Origin: CAYJWS01 sp964373925
GTDB taxonomy: Bacteria; Patescibacteriota; Patescibacteriia; Buchananbacterales; GWA2-38-13
Assembly (NCBI GenBank): GCA_964373925.1
Contig: CAYJWS010000011.1
Span: forward strand, 1 to 23,791
DNA: 23,791 bases
Direction: 5' to 3'
Position 1 is the first letter of the stretch. Every line of letters begins with the position of its first letter. Under the pieces are notes generated by a model. That model saw only the letters and a list, made by a program, of their open reading frames with translations. It was not told where the DNA came from and did not search any database. Of the stretch, positions 17,138 through 23,147 are shown piece by piece. Position numbers and translations under genes: made by a program.

Positions 17138-19204
17138 TTATTCAGGGTGGATAGAGCGTATATTATCTTGAATAATTGACCAAAGCTTGGGATGCTTCTC
17201 GGGCGGAAGCGTGAGTATTTCCTGCGCGCATGCCTGCGCCTCTTGGATTATAGCAACATCCGTGAGTTTTGCAAGCTTAAACTCGGGAAATCCCGACTGT
17301 TCTACTCCATACACATCGCCAGGCCCGCGGAGCTCCAGATCAATTTTTGCAAGCTCAAAGCTGTCTTTTGCCGAGAGGAGCGCGTGGAGCCTCTGGTTCG
17401 CGCGCTCGCTAAAATTCGTCATAAACAAAAAACAATACGACTGCAAATGCGATCTCCCTACCCTTCCTCGAAACTGATACAGCTGGGCAAGCCCAAATCT
17501 TTCCGCCCCCTCAATAAACATAACGGTTGCGTTAGGTATATCAACGCCCACTTCTATCACCGATGTTGCGACGAGAATTTGAATCTCGCCTTTTTTATAA
17601 TTATTCATAACTTCTTCTTTTGCTTGCGGCTTCATTTTTCCATGAAGCATTGCCACGTGAAACTCGGGAAAAATTTCTTTTTGTATTCTTTCATATTCTT
17701 CCGTGACAGACTTTACTCCTAAGGCGTCTGTCGGATCAATAAGCGGACACACTACAAAAACCTGCTCACCGCGTTTCATTCTTTCTCTGATAAACTCATA
17801 GGCATCTTTTCTTTTTTTTGGAGGCACAATCTGCGTGATTATTTTTTTTCTGCCCGCGGGCATTTCTCGAATCATTGATATATCCAAATCTCCATAGAGT
17901 ATAAGAGAAAGCGTCCGTGGGATAGGAGTTGCAGTCATGGAAAGAAAATGCGGAGAATAATTTTTTTCAAGCGATTTTTTGGTCAAAAGCTTTCTTTGCT
18001 CAACGCCAAAGCGGTGCTGCTCGTCAATTATGGCAAGCCCTATTTCCTTAAACATAACATCCTCGGCAATAATCGCGTGCGTACCGATAACAACATCAAC
18101 TTCGCCTTGTTCAATTTTTCTGTATGCCTTCGCTTTTGTAGCGCCCTCTCCCTGAATTATTTTTTTTGTCCTGGTAATAAGCGCCACCGAAACGTCAAAA
18201 TCTTTAAAAAGCTTTGAGATTTTTTCATAATGCTGCAGCGCCAAAACCTCCGTTGGCGCCATAAAAACTGCCTGTGCAGAATTCATGGCGCAATTGAGAG
18301 CCGCTATAGCGGCTACAACGGTTTTTCCCGAACCCACGTCTCCCTCCAAAAGCCTGTTCATGGGAATATCTTTTTCCATATCCTGCAAAATCTGCCACGA
18401 CGCGATTTTTTGGTCTTTGGTGAGCGTGAACGGAAGAGAGAAGACAAACTTTTTTATATTTTCTATATTTGAAGCAAAAGATCGCGCGCGCAGATGGACG
18501 TACTGGAGTTTATTGTATTGCACTTTAAGTTGCTGCCGCAGGAGCTCGTCAAATTTCAACCGATACAACGCAGAGTCCAAAGCTTTGTTGCTCTGAGGAA
18601 AGTGGATATTTTGAATGGCAAAAAAAATAGAAGAAAGATTGTATTTTTTTATGAAATATTCAGGCAGCCATTCTTCTATATCTTGAGCCAAATGAATTGC
18701 TTGGCTTATAAGAAACCGAAGCTGTTTTTGAGAAATATTTTTAGTAAGAGGATATATTGGAATAATCCTCGCGGTATGTATTGTTTCTTCTTTTGCCTTT
18801 TCATACAGCGGGCTTGTAAATTGCAGGCTATTCTTATCGCCATCAAGCTCTCCTGAGATATATACTTCATCGCCGGGCTTGAGCACTTTCGCGAGGTACG
18901 GCTGGTTAAACCAGAGTATCTTTACGGAGCCGGTATGGTCGCGCACAAGGCTTTCGGTGACATAAGTATGCCGGCGGAAGCTTCTTCTATTTTTTATAAG
19001 TTCTATAACGCCTCGCACCGTAACGGGCTCGCCGGGCACAAGATTTTCAATGGTTGTAATCTTAGAATAATCAACATACCGAAAAGGAAAATACAAAAGC
19101 AGGTCACCCGCCGTGCGGATGCCAAGCGTATGGAGCCTTGTTGCCACAGTTTTGCCAACGCGCGTAAGATCTTCCACGGGCGTTTGAAGATTGATGGTAG
19201 ACAT
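17138..19204 (-). CDS. recG: ATP-dependent DNA helicase RecG
   Basis: 688 residues from the ATG at 19204. In-frame ATGs at 19222 and 19282 would prepend a Lys/Phe-rich stretch not expected of RecG, and no SD decides between them. The N-terminal part holds the helix-hairpin-helix-like RVGKTVATRLHTLGIRTAGD, LLLYFPFRYVDYS and the OB-fold wedge. Helicase motifs: I GDVGSGKT (288-295), II DEQH (IIDEQHRFGVEQR), III TATPIPRTL, and VI QFRGRVGRS. The C-terminus is short but typical (GPGDVYGVEQSGFPEFKLA). RecG remodels stalled forks and Holliday junctions. It is convergent with no gene downstream for about 400 bases. Its function complements RadA, but the two are not in one operon. Confidence 0.95.
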   Translation of the reverse strand: MSTINLQTPVEDLTRVGKTVATRLHTLGIRTAGDLLLYFPFRYVDYSKITTIENLVPGEPVTVRGVIELIKNRRSFRRHTYVTESLVRDHTGSVKILWFNQPYLAKVLKPGDEVYISGELDGDKNSLQFTSPLYEKAKEETIHTARIIPIYPLTKNISQKQLRFLISQAIHLAQDIEEWLPEYFIKKYNLSSIFFAIQNIHFPQSNKALDSALYRLKFDELLRQQLKVQYNKLQYVHLRARSFASNIENIKKFVFSLPFTLTKDQKIASWQILQDMEKDIPMNRLLEGDVGSGKTVVAAIAALNCAMNSAQAVFMAPTEVLALQHYEKISKLFKDFDVSVALITRTKKIIQGEGATKAKAYRKIEQGEVDVVIGTHAIIAEDVMFKEIGLAIIDEQHRFGVEQRKLLTKKSLEKNYSPHFLSMTATPIPRTLSLILYGDLDISMIREMPAGRKKIITQIVPPKKRKDAYEFIRERMKRGEQVFVVCPLIDPTDALGVKSVTEEYERIQKEIFPEFHVAMLHGKMKPQAKEEVMNNYKKGEIQILVATSVIEVGVDIPNATVMFIEGAERFGLAQLYQFRGRVGRSHLQSYCFLFMTNFSERANQRLHALLSAKDSFELAKIDLELRGPGDVYGVEQSGFPEFKLAKLTDVAIIQEAQACAQEILTLPPEKHPKLWSIIQDNIRSIHPE

Positions 19205-19311
19205 ATTTTTCAATATATCCATAGTAGCTTTTTTAAGCATTTTTTTCAATAAAAAAATATTTTTGAAAAAATGAACTACCACGCAGCAAGCTGACGAGGT
19301 ATCAGCTCACT

Positions 19312-19405
19312 GTCATTCCCCCGATAGCTATCGGGGGAATCCAAAAACAATCGCAATTACCTTAAAAAAAGTATATACATGGATTCCCCTTTTCAGGGGA
19401 ATGAC
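19312..19405. repeat. Intergenic GTCATTCC...GGAATGAC module upstream of recG
   Basis: GTCATTCC at 19312-19319 and GGAATGAC at 19398-19405. Internal palindromes are CCCCCGATAGCTATCGGGGG (19318-19337) and CCCCTTTTCAGGGG. It occupies the recG upstream spacer and ends 18 bases before the first tRNA-like fragment at 19423. Confidence 0.65.
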
Positions 19406-19422
19406 GTTACGCGGCAAACCGC

Positions 19423-19435
19423 GAGGAATTGAACC
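19423..19435 (-). repeat. tRNA-Arg T-arm-like fragment 1 (possible outer att-like site)
   Basis: GAGGAATTGAACC is identical over 13 bases to 21650-21662, the T-arm region of the tRNA-Arg gene, in the same orientation. It is the outermost of four such fragments on the 3' side of the tRNA and precedes the Gam gene terminator. Confidence 0.5.
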
Positions 19436-19461
19436 CTAAAAGAGATTAAAAACATAAAAAG

Positions 19462-19495
19462 AAAAAACCCGCCAAAGGTCTTGCGACATGGCGGG
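19462..19495 (-). terminator. Intrinsic terminator of the Gam-like gene
   Basis: On the minus strand CCCGCCA (19489-19495) pairs with TGGCGGG (19468-19474) over a 14-base loop, followed directly by TTTTTTC (19461-19467). It starts 40 bases after the stop codon of the gene at 19535. Confidence 0.85.
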
Positions 19496-19534
19496 GAACA
19501 GTTGGTCTGCTCAGTCCGTCGATTGGGAAACTTC

Positions 19535-20071
19535 TCAAGCCACAGCTTTTTTGAGCTTGTCGACCTGAGTTACTATTTCCACCTCCAACTCTGCAAGCTT
19601 TGCCACGAACTCCTCGTGCTGGCTGATCGAGACACCCTTAACGGTTTTAGCCGTCTCGGGTTCTTTCAGCATCGCTTCCTTGTCTATCTCCTCCTTCGTC
19701 CTGATAAACCGCTTCAGTTTGAGCGATTTCAGGCTTTCCAGAATTGATTCGATATCGCGAAGCTTCACAGATGGCGGTGTCATGCGCCAGCTGAAGGTGC
19801 CCGTTGGCACTTCGACTGTCTTGCGCTTGCCACCATCGGTCAGCTCATCGCGATGGGCTTCAGCGAAAGCGAAGAGACCTTCGACAAGTTGTAAAATCTT
19901 TTCCTGGTGAGGCTCGTCGTCGACCATCGCCTTGGCTTTCAGTTCGTCCACCTTGGCATTGAGGCCTGATCGAATTTTGTCGGTGGCGCGCTGCTCTTGC
20001 CCTATCTCCGCCAAAAACTTGGCCGCCTCATTCAAGCTCTTCGGTACAGCTACTACTGCTCTCTTGAGCAT
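19535..20071 (-). CDS. Mu Gam-like host-nuclease inhibitor / DNA-end-binding protein
   Basis: 178 residues. The N-terminal half is a long coiled coil (SLNEAAKFLAEIGQEQRATD to about residue 50). The core is the Gam hallmark: VEGLFAFAEAHRDELTDGGK with RKTVEVPTGTFSWRMTPPSV, then VKLRDIESILESLKSLKLKR, FIRTKEEIDKEAMLKEPETA, ending with a second helix. Mu Gam binds double-stranded DNA ends and blocks exonucleases such as RecBCD; it is a structural relative of Ku. The gene has a strong SD (AAGGAGG six bases before ATG) and its own terminator, unlike the SD-poor genes to its left, and looks GC-richer. Probably acquired from a phage or integrative element. Alternative: a domesticated end-protection factor. 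Family assignment is by sequence pattern only. Confidence 0.85.
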   Translation of the reverse strand: MLKRAVVAVPKSLNEAAKFLAEIGQEQRATDKIRSGLNAKVDELKAKAMVDDEPHQEKILQLVEGLFAFAEAHRDELTDGGKRKTVEVPTGTFSWRMTPPSVKLRDIESILESLKSLKLKRFIRTKEEIDKEAMLKEPETAKTVKGVSISQHEEFVAKLAELEVEIVTQVDKLKKAVA

Positions 20072-20151
20072 GATACCCTCCTTTTATAAATGTGCGTTTA
20101 CCACATACCCTGTGGCAGGGATTACCAGAGATTCCGATAATATTTGAGGAT

Positions 20152-20181
20152 AGCATATTTTAGCCCAACAATAAAGAGCAA
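20152..20181 (-). promoter_or_regulatory. Possible promoter of the Gam-like gene
   Basis: On the minus strand TTGCTC (20176-20181), 18 bases, TATGCT (20152-20157), about 80 bases before the start codon. The implied leader contains a small hairpin CCCTGCCACAGGG (20108-20120), which might be regulatory. Weak match. Confidence 0.35.
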
Positions 20182-20427
20182 ACAAAAAATCAGCACTTCT
20201 GCTGTTTTATGTCCTAAATCTTATGGATTTTATGATTAAAAAATTTTCTTTTCTTTTTTCAAAATCGTCCATTCCTTCACTTAAGCTTTGGCAAGGTACA
20301 ACAATTTATTTTTCTTGTCGGCCGTTCCTCCGCCTCCGGGAGGAATTGTCCCCGAATGCTTTCGGGGGATCCCGCCTTCTTTTAAAATGAAATGTTGGTG
20401 GCGGGAAATCCTTTGTTCTTTGAATTC
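20182..20427. other. Spacer between Gam and zinc-ribbon units
   Basis: No gene. AT-rich to about 20330, then the 72-bp repeat copy 1 (20337-20408), then a stretch shared with the end of the 158-aa cassette (20414-20437). Confidence 0.6.
20337..20408 (+). repeat. 72-bp direct repeat, copy 1, with tRNA-like head
   Basis: Identical to 21452-21523 at 70 of 72 positions. It starts with CGGGAGGAATTG (shared with the tRNA-Arg 3' part), continues with the hairpin CCCCGAATGCTTTCGGGG and then CCCGCC, an AT-rich 23-base stretch and GGCGGG. The two copies bracket the zinc-ribbon pair. Confidence 0.8.
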
Positions 20428-20469
20428 AAAAAAGAAAACTGGCCGGCGCATGAGGTTCGCGCACGGCCA
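20428..20469 (-). terminator. Intrinsic terminator of the zinc-ribbon unit
   Basis: On the minus strand TGGCCG pairs with CGGCCA (20464-20469 with 20440-20445), with a nested GCGC/GCGC stem (20459-20462 with 20446-20449), followed by TTTTCTTTTTT (20428-20438). It lies 26 bases after the stop of the gene at 20495. Confidence 0.8.
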
Positions 20470-20494
20470 ATGTGTCGGGAAGTATGGAAGATGT

Positions 20495-20854
20495 TCATAT
20501 CCTCTTCAACTCCCACTGGTATTCGCACCGAGTGCACTTAAAGTTCGCATCAACGAGGCCACTCACATTACTCGGCTTGTAGTTCTCCATTTTGCCGGTG
20601 AGGGTAGCACACTTGGTACATAGGTAGTGGTTGCGCTTGACGAGGTTGCCCTTGAGGTCGCGAATTTCGAGAACCATTATTGTTTGGAAGGCTAGCCAGA
20701 ACTCTCCTGACCATGGCATCTTCACCACAACGCCACCACCCGGAAAAAACGATGCTTCTCCTCCACGAATCTTGAGGGAACGGATTGTCCTTCCATTGAG
20801 ACGCTCACGATCAACCTCGACGTTCAGCGTCTGATTCCTAACCCAGTTCCGCAC
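20495..20854 (-). CDS. Small protein with C-terminal zinc ribbon
   Basis: 119 residues if started at the GTG at 20854; GGAG about 12 bases upstream could serve as SD. The N-terminal two thirds are beta-rich (LNVEVDRERLNGRTIRSLKI, GGEASFFPGGGVVVKMPW, FWLAFQTIMVLEIRDLKGN). The C-terminus is a four-Cys ribbon: C79, C82 (CTKC) and C107, C110 (CTRC). I do not recognise the family. A stronger SD (AAGGAGGTGAGCGGAA) precedes an ATG at 20895 in another frame that runs only 23 codons (see 20824-20895), so the true start or frame is uncertain. Probably co-transcribed with the zinc-ribbon gene at 20991 and ended by the terminator at 20428-20469. Confidence 0.65.
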   Translation of the reverse strand: MRNWVRNQTLNVEVDRERLNGRTIRSLKIRGGEASFFPGGGVVVKMPWSGEFWLAFQTIMVLEIRDLKGNLVKRNHYLCTKCATLTGKMENYKPSNVSGLVDANFKCTRCEYQWELKRI

Positions 20855-20895
20855 TCGTGTTCATGGCTCCAAAAGAGCTTAACACCGGTTCGCAT
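20824..20895 (-). other. 23-codon leader ORF or frameshifted true start
   Basis: ATG at 20893-20895 with an excellent SD (AAGGAGG, eight bases of spacer) opens MRTGVKLFWSHEHECGTG and stops with TGA at 20824-20826, overlapping the GTG start of the next gene. Either a translationally coupled leader peptide, or the real N-terminus of the 20495 gene separated by a one-base indel or programmed shift. Confidence 0.45.
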
Positions 20896-20990
20896 TTCCG
20901 CTCACCTCCTTATTCAATTTTTTTGACACCGCAAATGGCCGGTCGCCGCGAATCGCTCCGACGAAGTAGACAATTTTGCTGTTCTGCGTG

Positions 20991-21281
20991 TCATCTACCT
21001 CCCTCGAAAGCGATGTTTTTCTTGGCAACCGAACAGGTATGGACTTCGCCTATCTGGAACTGTCCGCCGCAGAAGTTGCAAACGAGTTGTGGAAGCATGT
21101 CTCCGGTCATGTACATCGCTCCGCAACACTCACAGCCGTAGGCGGTTGCATCGTCCCACAAGTCCTTGCTTCCGCATCTCATACACCGGCCAGTGAAGTG
21201 TCCCGTCGGCTCATTGTTAGGATTGTTGAACTTCCGAAGCTGGGCCAATTCGTTCTCGTCGGTGATATTCTTGTGGCTCAT
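20991..21281 (-). CDS. Double zinc-ribbon protein
   Basis: 96 residues. Two predicted metal sites: C33, C36 (CMRC) with C50, C53 (CECC, middle C52 extra), and C68, C71 (CNFC) with H81, C83 (HTC). The N-terminal 30 residues are polar and probably disordered. A strong SD (AAAGGAGG six bases before ATG) and a sigma70-like promoter 44 bases before the start show it is a real, separately initiated gene. The zinc-ribbon gene at 20495 follows about 100 bases later without an intervening terminator. Such ribbons often bind nucleic acid or bridge transcription machinery; no family is recognised. Lies inside the region bracketed by the 72-bp repeats. Confidence 0.75.
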   Translation of the reverse strand: MSHKNITDENELAQLRKFNNPNNEPTGHFTGRCMRCGSKDLWDDATAYGCECCGAMYMTGDMLPQLVCNFCGGQFQIGEVHTCSVAKKNIAFEGGR

Positions 21282-21324
21282 GATTGCCTCCTTTCAAGGG
21301 GCATTAAGGTTCAAACTAAAATGG

Positions 21325-21353
21325 ATAATACCATCATATTATTAAATTATCAA
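21325..21353 (-). promoter_or_regulatory. Sigma70-type promoter of the zinc-ribbon unit
   Basis: On the minus strand TTGATA (21348-21353), exactly 17 bases, TATTAT (21325-21330). Start of transcription would be near 21318, giving a leader of roughly 37 bases that contains the strong SD. Confidence 0.65.
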
Positions 21354-21361
21354 ACAAAAAC

Positions 21362-21385
21362 AAAAAAGAAACTCGCGGAGTTTTC
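21362..21385 (-). terminator. Terminator between tRNA-Arg and the zinc-ribbon promoter
   Basis: On the minus strand AAACTC CGC GAGTTT followed by CTTTTTTG; the plus strand also reads as stem plus TTTTCTTTC, so it may work in both directions. It would stop transcripts from the tRNA side just before the promoter at 21325-21353. Confidence 0.65.
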
Positions 21386-21451
21386 TTTCAAAAATCATTA
21401 TAAAAAAAATCTTCCTACCAGTGGAAACCTCACTATATTAAAAAATGCCCT

Positions 21452-21523
21452 CGGGAGGAATTGTCCCCGAATGCTTTCGGGGGATCCCGCCTTCTTTTAA
21501 AATGAAATATTGGTGGCGTGAAA
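21452..21523 (+). repeat. 72-bp direct repeat, copy 2, with tRNA-like head
   Basis: Second copy of 20337-20408 (70 of 72). About 97 bases later, at 21549, a shorter relative begins with CGAGAGGAATTG (from 21546) and a GC hairpin (CCCGCAGCCGCGGG), and about 100 bases after that comes the tRNA-Arg T-arm itself. A further relative at 21743-21771 shares 29 bases of the hairpin. Confidence 0.8.
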
Positions 21524-21548
21524 CCTTACTTTTAAAAATTGCCCTCGA

Positions 21549-21557
21549 GAGGAATTG
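21549..21557 (-). repeat. tRNA-Arg T-arm-like fragment nearest the tRNA
   Basis: GAGGAATTG matches the tRNA exactly; with its left context CGA it matches 11 of 12 bases. Same orientation as the tRNA gene. Confidence 0.45.
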
Positions 21558-21640
21558 TCCCGCAGCCGCGGGATCAGCCTTGGGCGGAAACCTCTCCTTA
21601 CATATCTTGACTAACCTATGTCCCCCGCTGCCGTAGCCTA

Positions 21641-21712
21641 TGCTCCCGGGAGGAATTGAACCTCCATATTAGGCTCCGCAAACCTACGTTCTATCCGTTG
21701 AACTACAGGAGC
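21641..21712 (-). tRNA. tRNA-Arg, anticodon GCG
   Basis: 72 bases, full cloverleaf by hand. Acceptor GCTCCTG with CGGGAGC (one G-T pair), D arm GTTC/GAAC with GG in the loop and A at position 20, anticodon stem TAGGT/GCCTA, loop TTGCGGA with anticodon GCG, 4-base variable loop, T arm GGAGG/CCTCC with loop TTCAATT, discriminator A. CCA is not encoded. A20 and C35 are arginine identity elements. GCG reads CGC and CGU; bacteria usually use ACG (inosine) instead. The leader and trailer (TAGCCTA / TAGGCTA type) can extend the acceptor stem. Confidence 0.93.
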
Positions 21713-21840
21713 TTAGGCTATGGCGGGCAAGTATCCTTTGTCCCCCGAATGCTTTCGGGGGATCCCGCCTTTCATTAATCTCCAAAAAATTATTGGGGCG
21801 GGAGACGACGAGGGCATGCGGCAAACAGAAGTGTACAATA

Positions 21841-22338
21841 TCATAACTTCAACACCCTCGTCAACGTATCAAGCGGCGGCTCTTCTTCTTGATCAAGATC
21901 CTCAACAATATAATTGGAGAGAATCTCGCGGATTTTGAGCGGGCTTTGGTTTTCAAGCGATATGACAAGGCGTGGAGAAAAAAAACTTTTAAACTGAATG
22001 TAGAGACTTTTCACTTGAGGAGGGTTGTAAATAATCCAATACTTTTCCATAGAACTGTATTGATAGAGTTTATTTCCAAGTAATACCCCGTCTTCTCCAA
22101 TCTGTATGGTGATCTCTCGGACGCTTCTATTCATTATGTAAAAAAGGAGAACAAATAAAATAATAATAAGCGCGAACAAAAAATTTCTCGTAAAAACAGC
22201 ATACCCCAAGAATAACATGATAAAAAGACCAGAAACAAAATACCATACTAGCCCCCTTTGGTGTATGGGAAATTCAAAAAACTTCCATTGCAAAAAAGTT
22301 TTTCCTCTGTCTTGTTTTTGTGTTTGATTTTCCGCCAT
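21841..22338 (-). CDS. Small two-helix membrane protein common in CPR bacteria
   Basis: 165 residues. Polar N-terminus, then WKFFEFPIHQRGLVWYFVSG, two transmembrane helices (about 31-48 and 51-68, LFIMLFLGYAVFTRNFLFAL and IIILFVLLFYI), then a cytosolic beta-rich domain: VREITIQIGEDGVLLGNKLY, MEKYWIIYNPPQVKSLYIQF, then ENQSPLKIREILSNYIVEDL and an acidic tail ending in LTRVLKL. I remember this W-x-F-P...WY...two-helix...WIIY-x-P-P-x-V pattern from many CPR genomes; its function is unknown. A fair SD (GAGAGGA, five to eight bases upstream) fits the ATG at 22338. It is upstream of the tRNA on the same strand. Confidence 0.8.
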   Translation of the reverse strand: MAENQTQKQDRGKTFLQWKFFEFPIHQRGLVWYFVSGLFIMLFLGYAVFTRNFLFALIIILFVLLFYIMNRSVREITIQIGEDGVLLGNKLYQYSSMEKYWIIYNPPQVKSLYIQFKSFFSPRLVISLENQSPLKIREILSNYIVEDLDQEEEPPLDTLTRVLKL

Positions 22339-22402
22339 ATATATTCCTCTCTATCTATCCTACCGCGAGTGAACATAACCGTCAAATTATTGGCATGAAG
22401 AA

Positions 22403-22792
22403 TTATTTTTTATCTTCCCATAAACCAATAACGTTGCCTTCGGTGTCGGCTACATAAGCATAAAAACCCATTCCCGAAATTTCCACCTTTGTCGAAATAG
22501 TCTTTCCGCCTGCGCCTTCTATTTTTTTGATATATTCGTCTACAGAGTTCACGTTGATTGCAAAAACGGGAGAGTTTACAGCCTTGCTTCGCTCCATAAG
22601 CCCGCCGTTAATAGCGCCAGGCTCTTTGGGCATTCGCGTTTTCTCGTCTACGGCAACGGTACGAATGCCTGTGTACTTCATGCCTCCAGGCATTGGATAA
22701 TCCTCAAGCTCCCATCCGAAGATAGAGCTATAAAACTTTTTTGCCCGACCCAAATCATCAGCCGGAATCTCAAAATGCACTACTTTGTCCAT
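22403..22792 (-). CDS. VOC (glyoxalase/bleomycin-resistance fold) protein
   Basis: 129 residues, a single-unit length with two beta-alpha-beta-beta-beta modules: VVHFEIPADDLGRAKKFYSS, IFGWELEDYP, then SPVFAINVNSVDEYIKKIEG, KTISTKVEISGMGFYAYVAD and TEGNVIGLWEDKK. H6 (VHFEI) and E126 (GLWE) sit at classic metal-ligand positions of the fold. The family includes lactoylglutathione lyase-related enzymes of unknown substrate; no specific activity can be given. It ends 65 bases before the start of the membrane-protein gene at 22338, so the two may be co-transcribed. No SD is visible. Confidence 0.9.
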   Translation of the reverse strand: MDKVVHFEIPADDLGRAKKFYSSIFGWELEDYPMPGGMKYTGIRTVAVDEKTRMPKEPGAINGGLMERSKAVNSPVFAINVNSVDEYIKKIEGAGGKTISTKVEISGMGFYAYVADTEGNVIGLWEDKK

Positions 22793-23089
22793 ATATTTTT
22801 TTATTATTATTCTTATTCAACATCTAACTTGGAAATCTGGCGGTGTATTCTTGAAATAGCTCGAACGGAATTTTTACCCCGTAGCGAGCTTGCTCTGCTT
22901 CGGGGCTGTCCTCGTCCCGCTTCGCGGGACTCGGAATGGGCGGGCGGGCAAAATGAATTAAAAAGCCGAGAGCATTAACAATTTCAAGTTTTTAATTGAG
23001 TTAAGTATAACTCAATTCAGCTAATTTTTCAATTTAAGATTATTGAAAAATTAGCTGGCTTTGGCGGAAAATTCTTGCTCTTTGAATTC
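22793..23089. other. Spacer with GC hairpins and tandem perfect hairpins
   Basis: No gene. 22880-22935 contains GC-rich inverted sequences (TCCCGCTTCGCGGGA near 22915). 22994-23057 holds two consecutive perfect hairpins (next entry). From 23058 to 23096 the sequence resembles 20398-20437. Confidence 0.6.
22994..23057. repeat. Two back-to-back perfect hairpins
   Basis: AATTGAGTT (22994-23002) pairs with AACTCAATT (23009-23017); immediately after, CAGCTAATTTTTCAAT (23018-23033) pairs with ATTGAAAAATTAGCTG (23042-23057): 9-bp and 16-bp perfect stems with 6- and 8-base loops. No T tract fits a normal terminator on either strand. Confidence 0.7.
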
Positions 23090-23126
23090 AAAAAAGAAGA
23101 GCCCTCGGAGATTTCTCCTTAGGCTC
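23090..23126 (-). terminator. Intrinsic terminator of the 158-aa cassette
   Basis: On the minus strand GAGCC...GGCTC (23122-23126 with 23099-23103), an inner GGAG/CTCC stem, then TTCTTTTTT (23090-23098). It starts 21 bases after the stop at 23148. Confidence 0.8.
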
Positions 23127-23147
23127 TATAATGAAGCGCGGCGCTTC

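Noticed and set aside
17187..17722. Long plus-strand frames opposite recG (up to 176 residues)
   Set aside because: Antisense shadows of a clearly conserved helicase gene; no start signals.
19205..19282. Longer RecG N-terminus
   Set aside because: The extra 26 residues (VVHFFKNIFLLKKMLKKATM and on) do not look like RecG, and no SD supports the start at 19282. It is not strictly excluded.
22793..22978. Plus-strand 67-residue frame
   Set aside because: It begins inside the VOC gene start region and runs through GC hairpins; no ribosome site and no protein-like composition.
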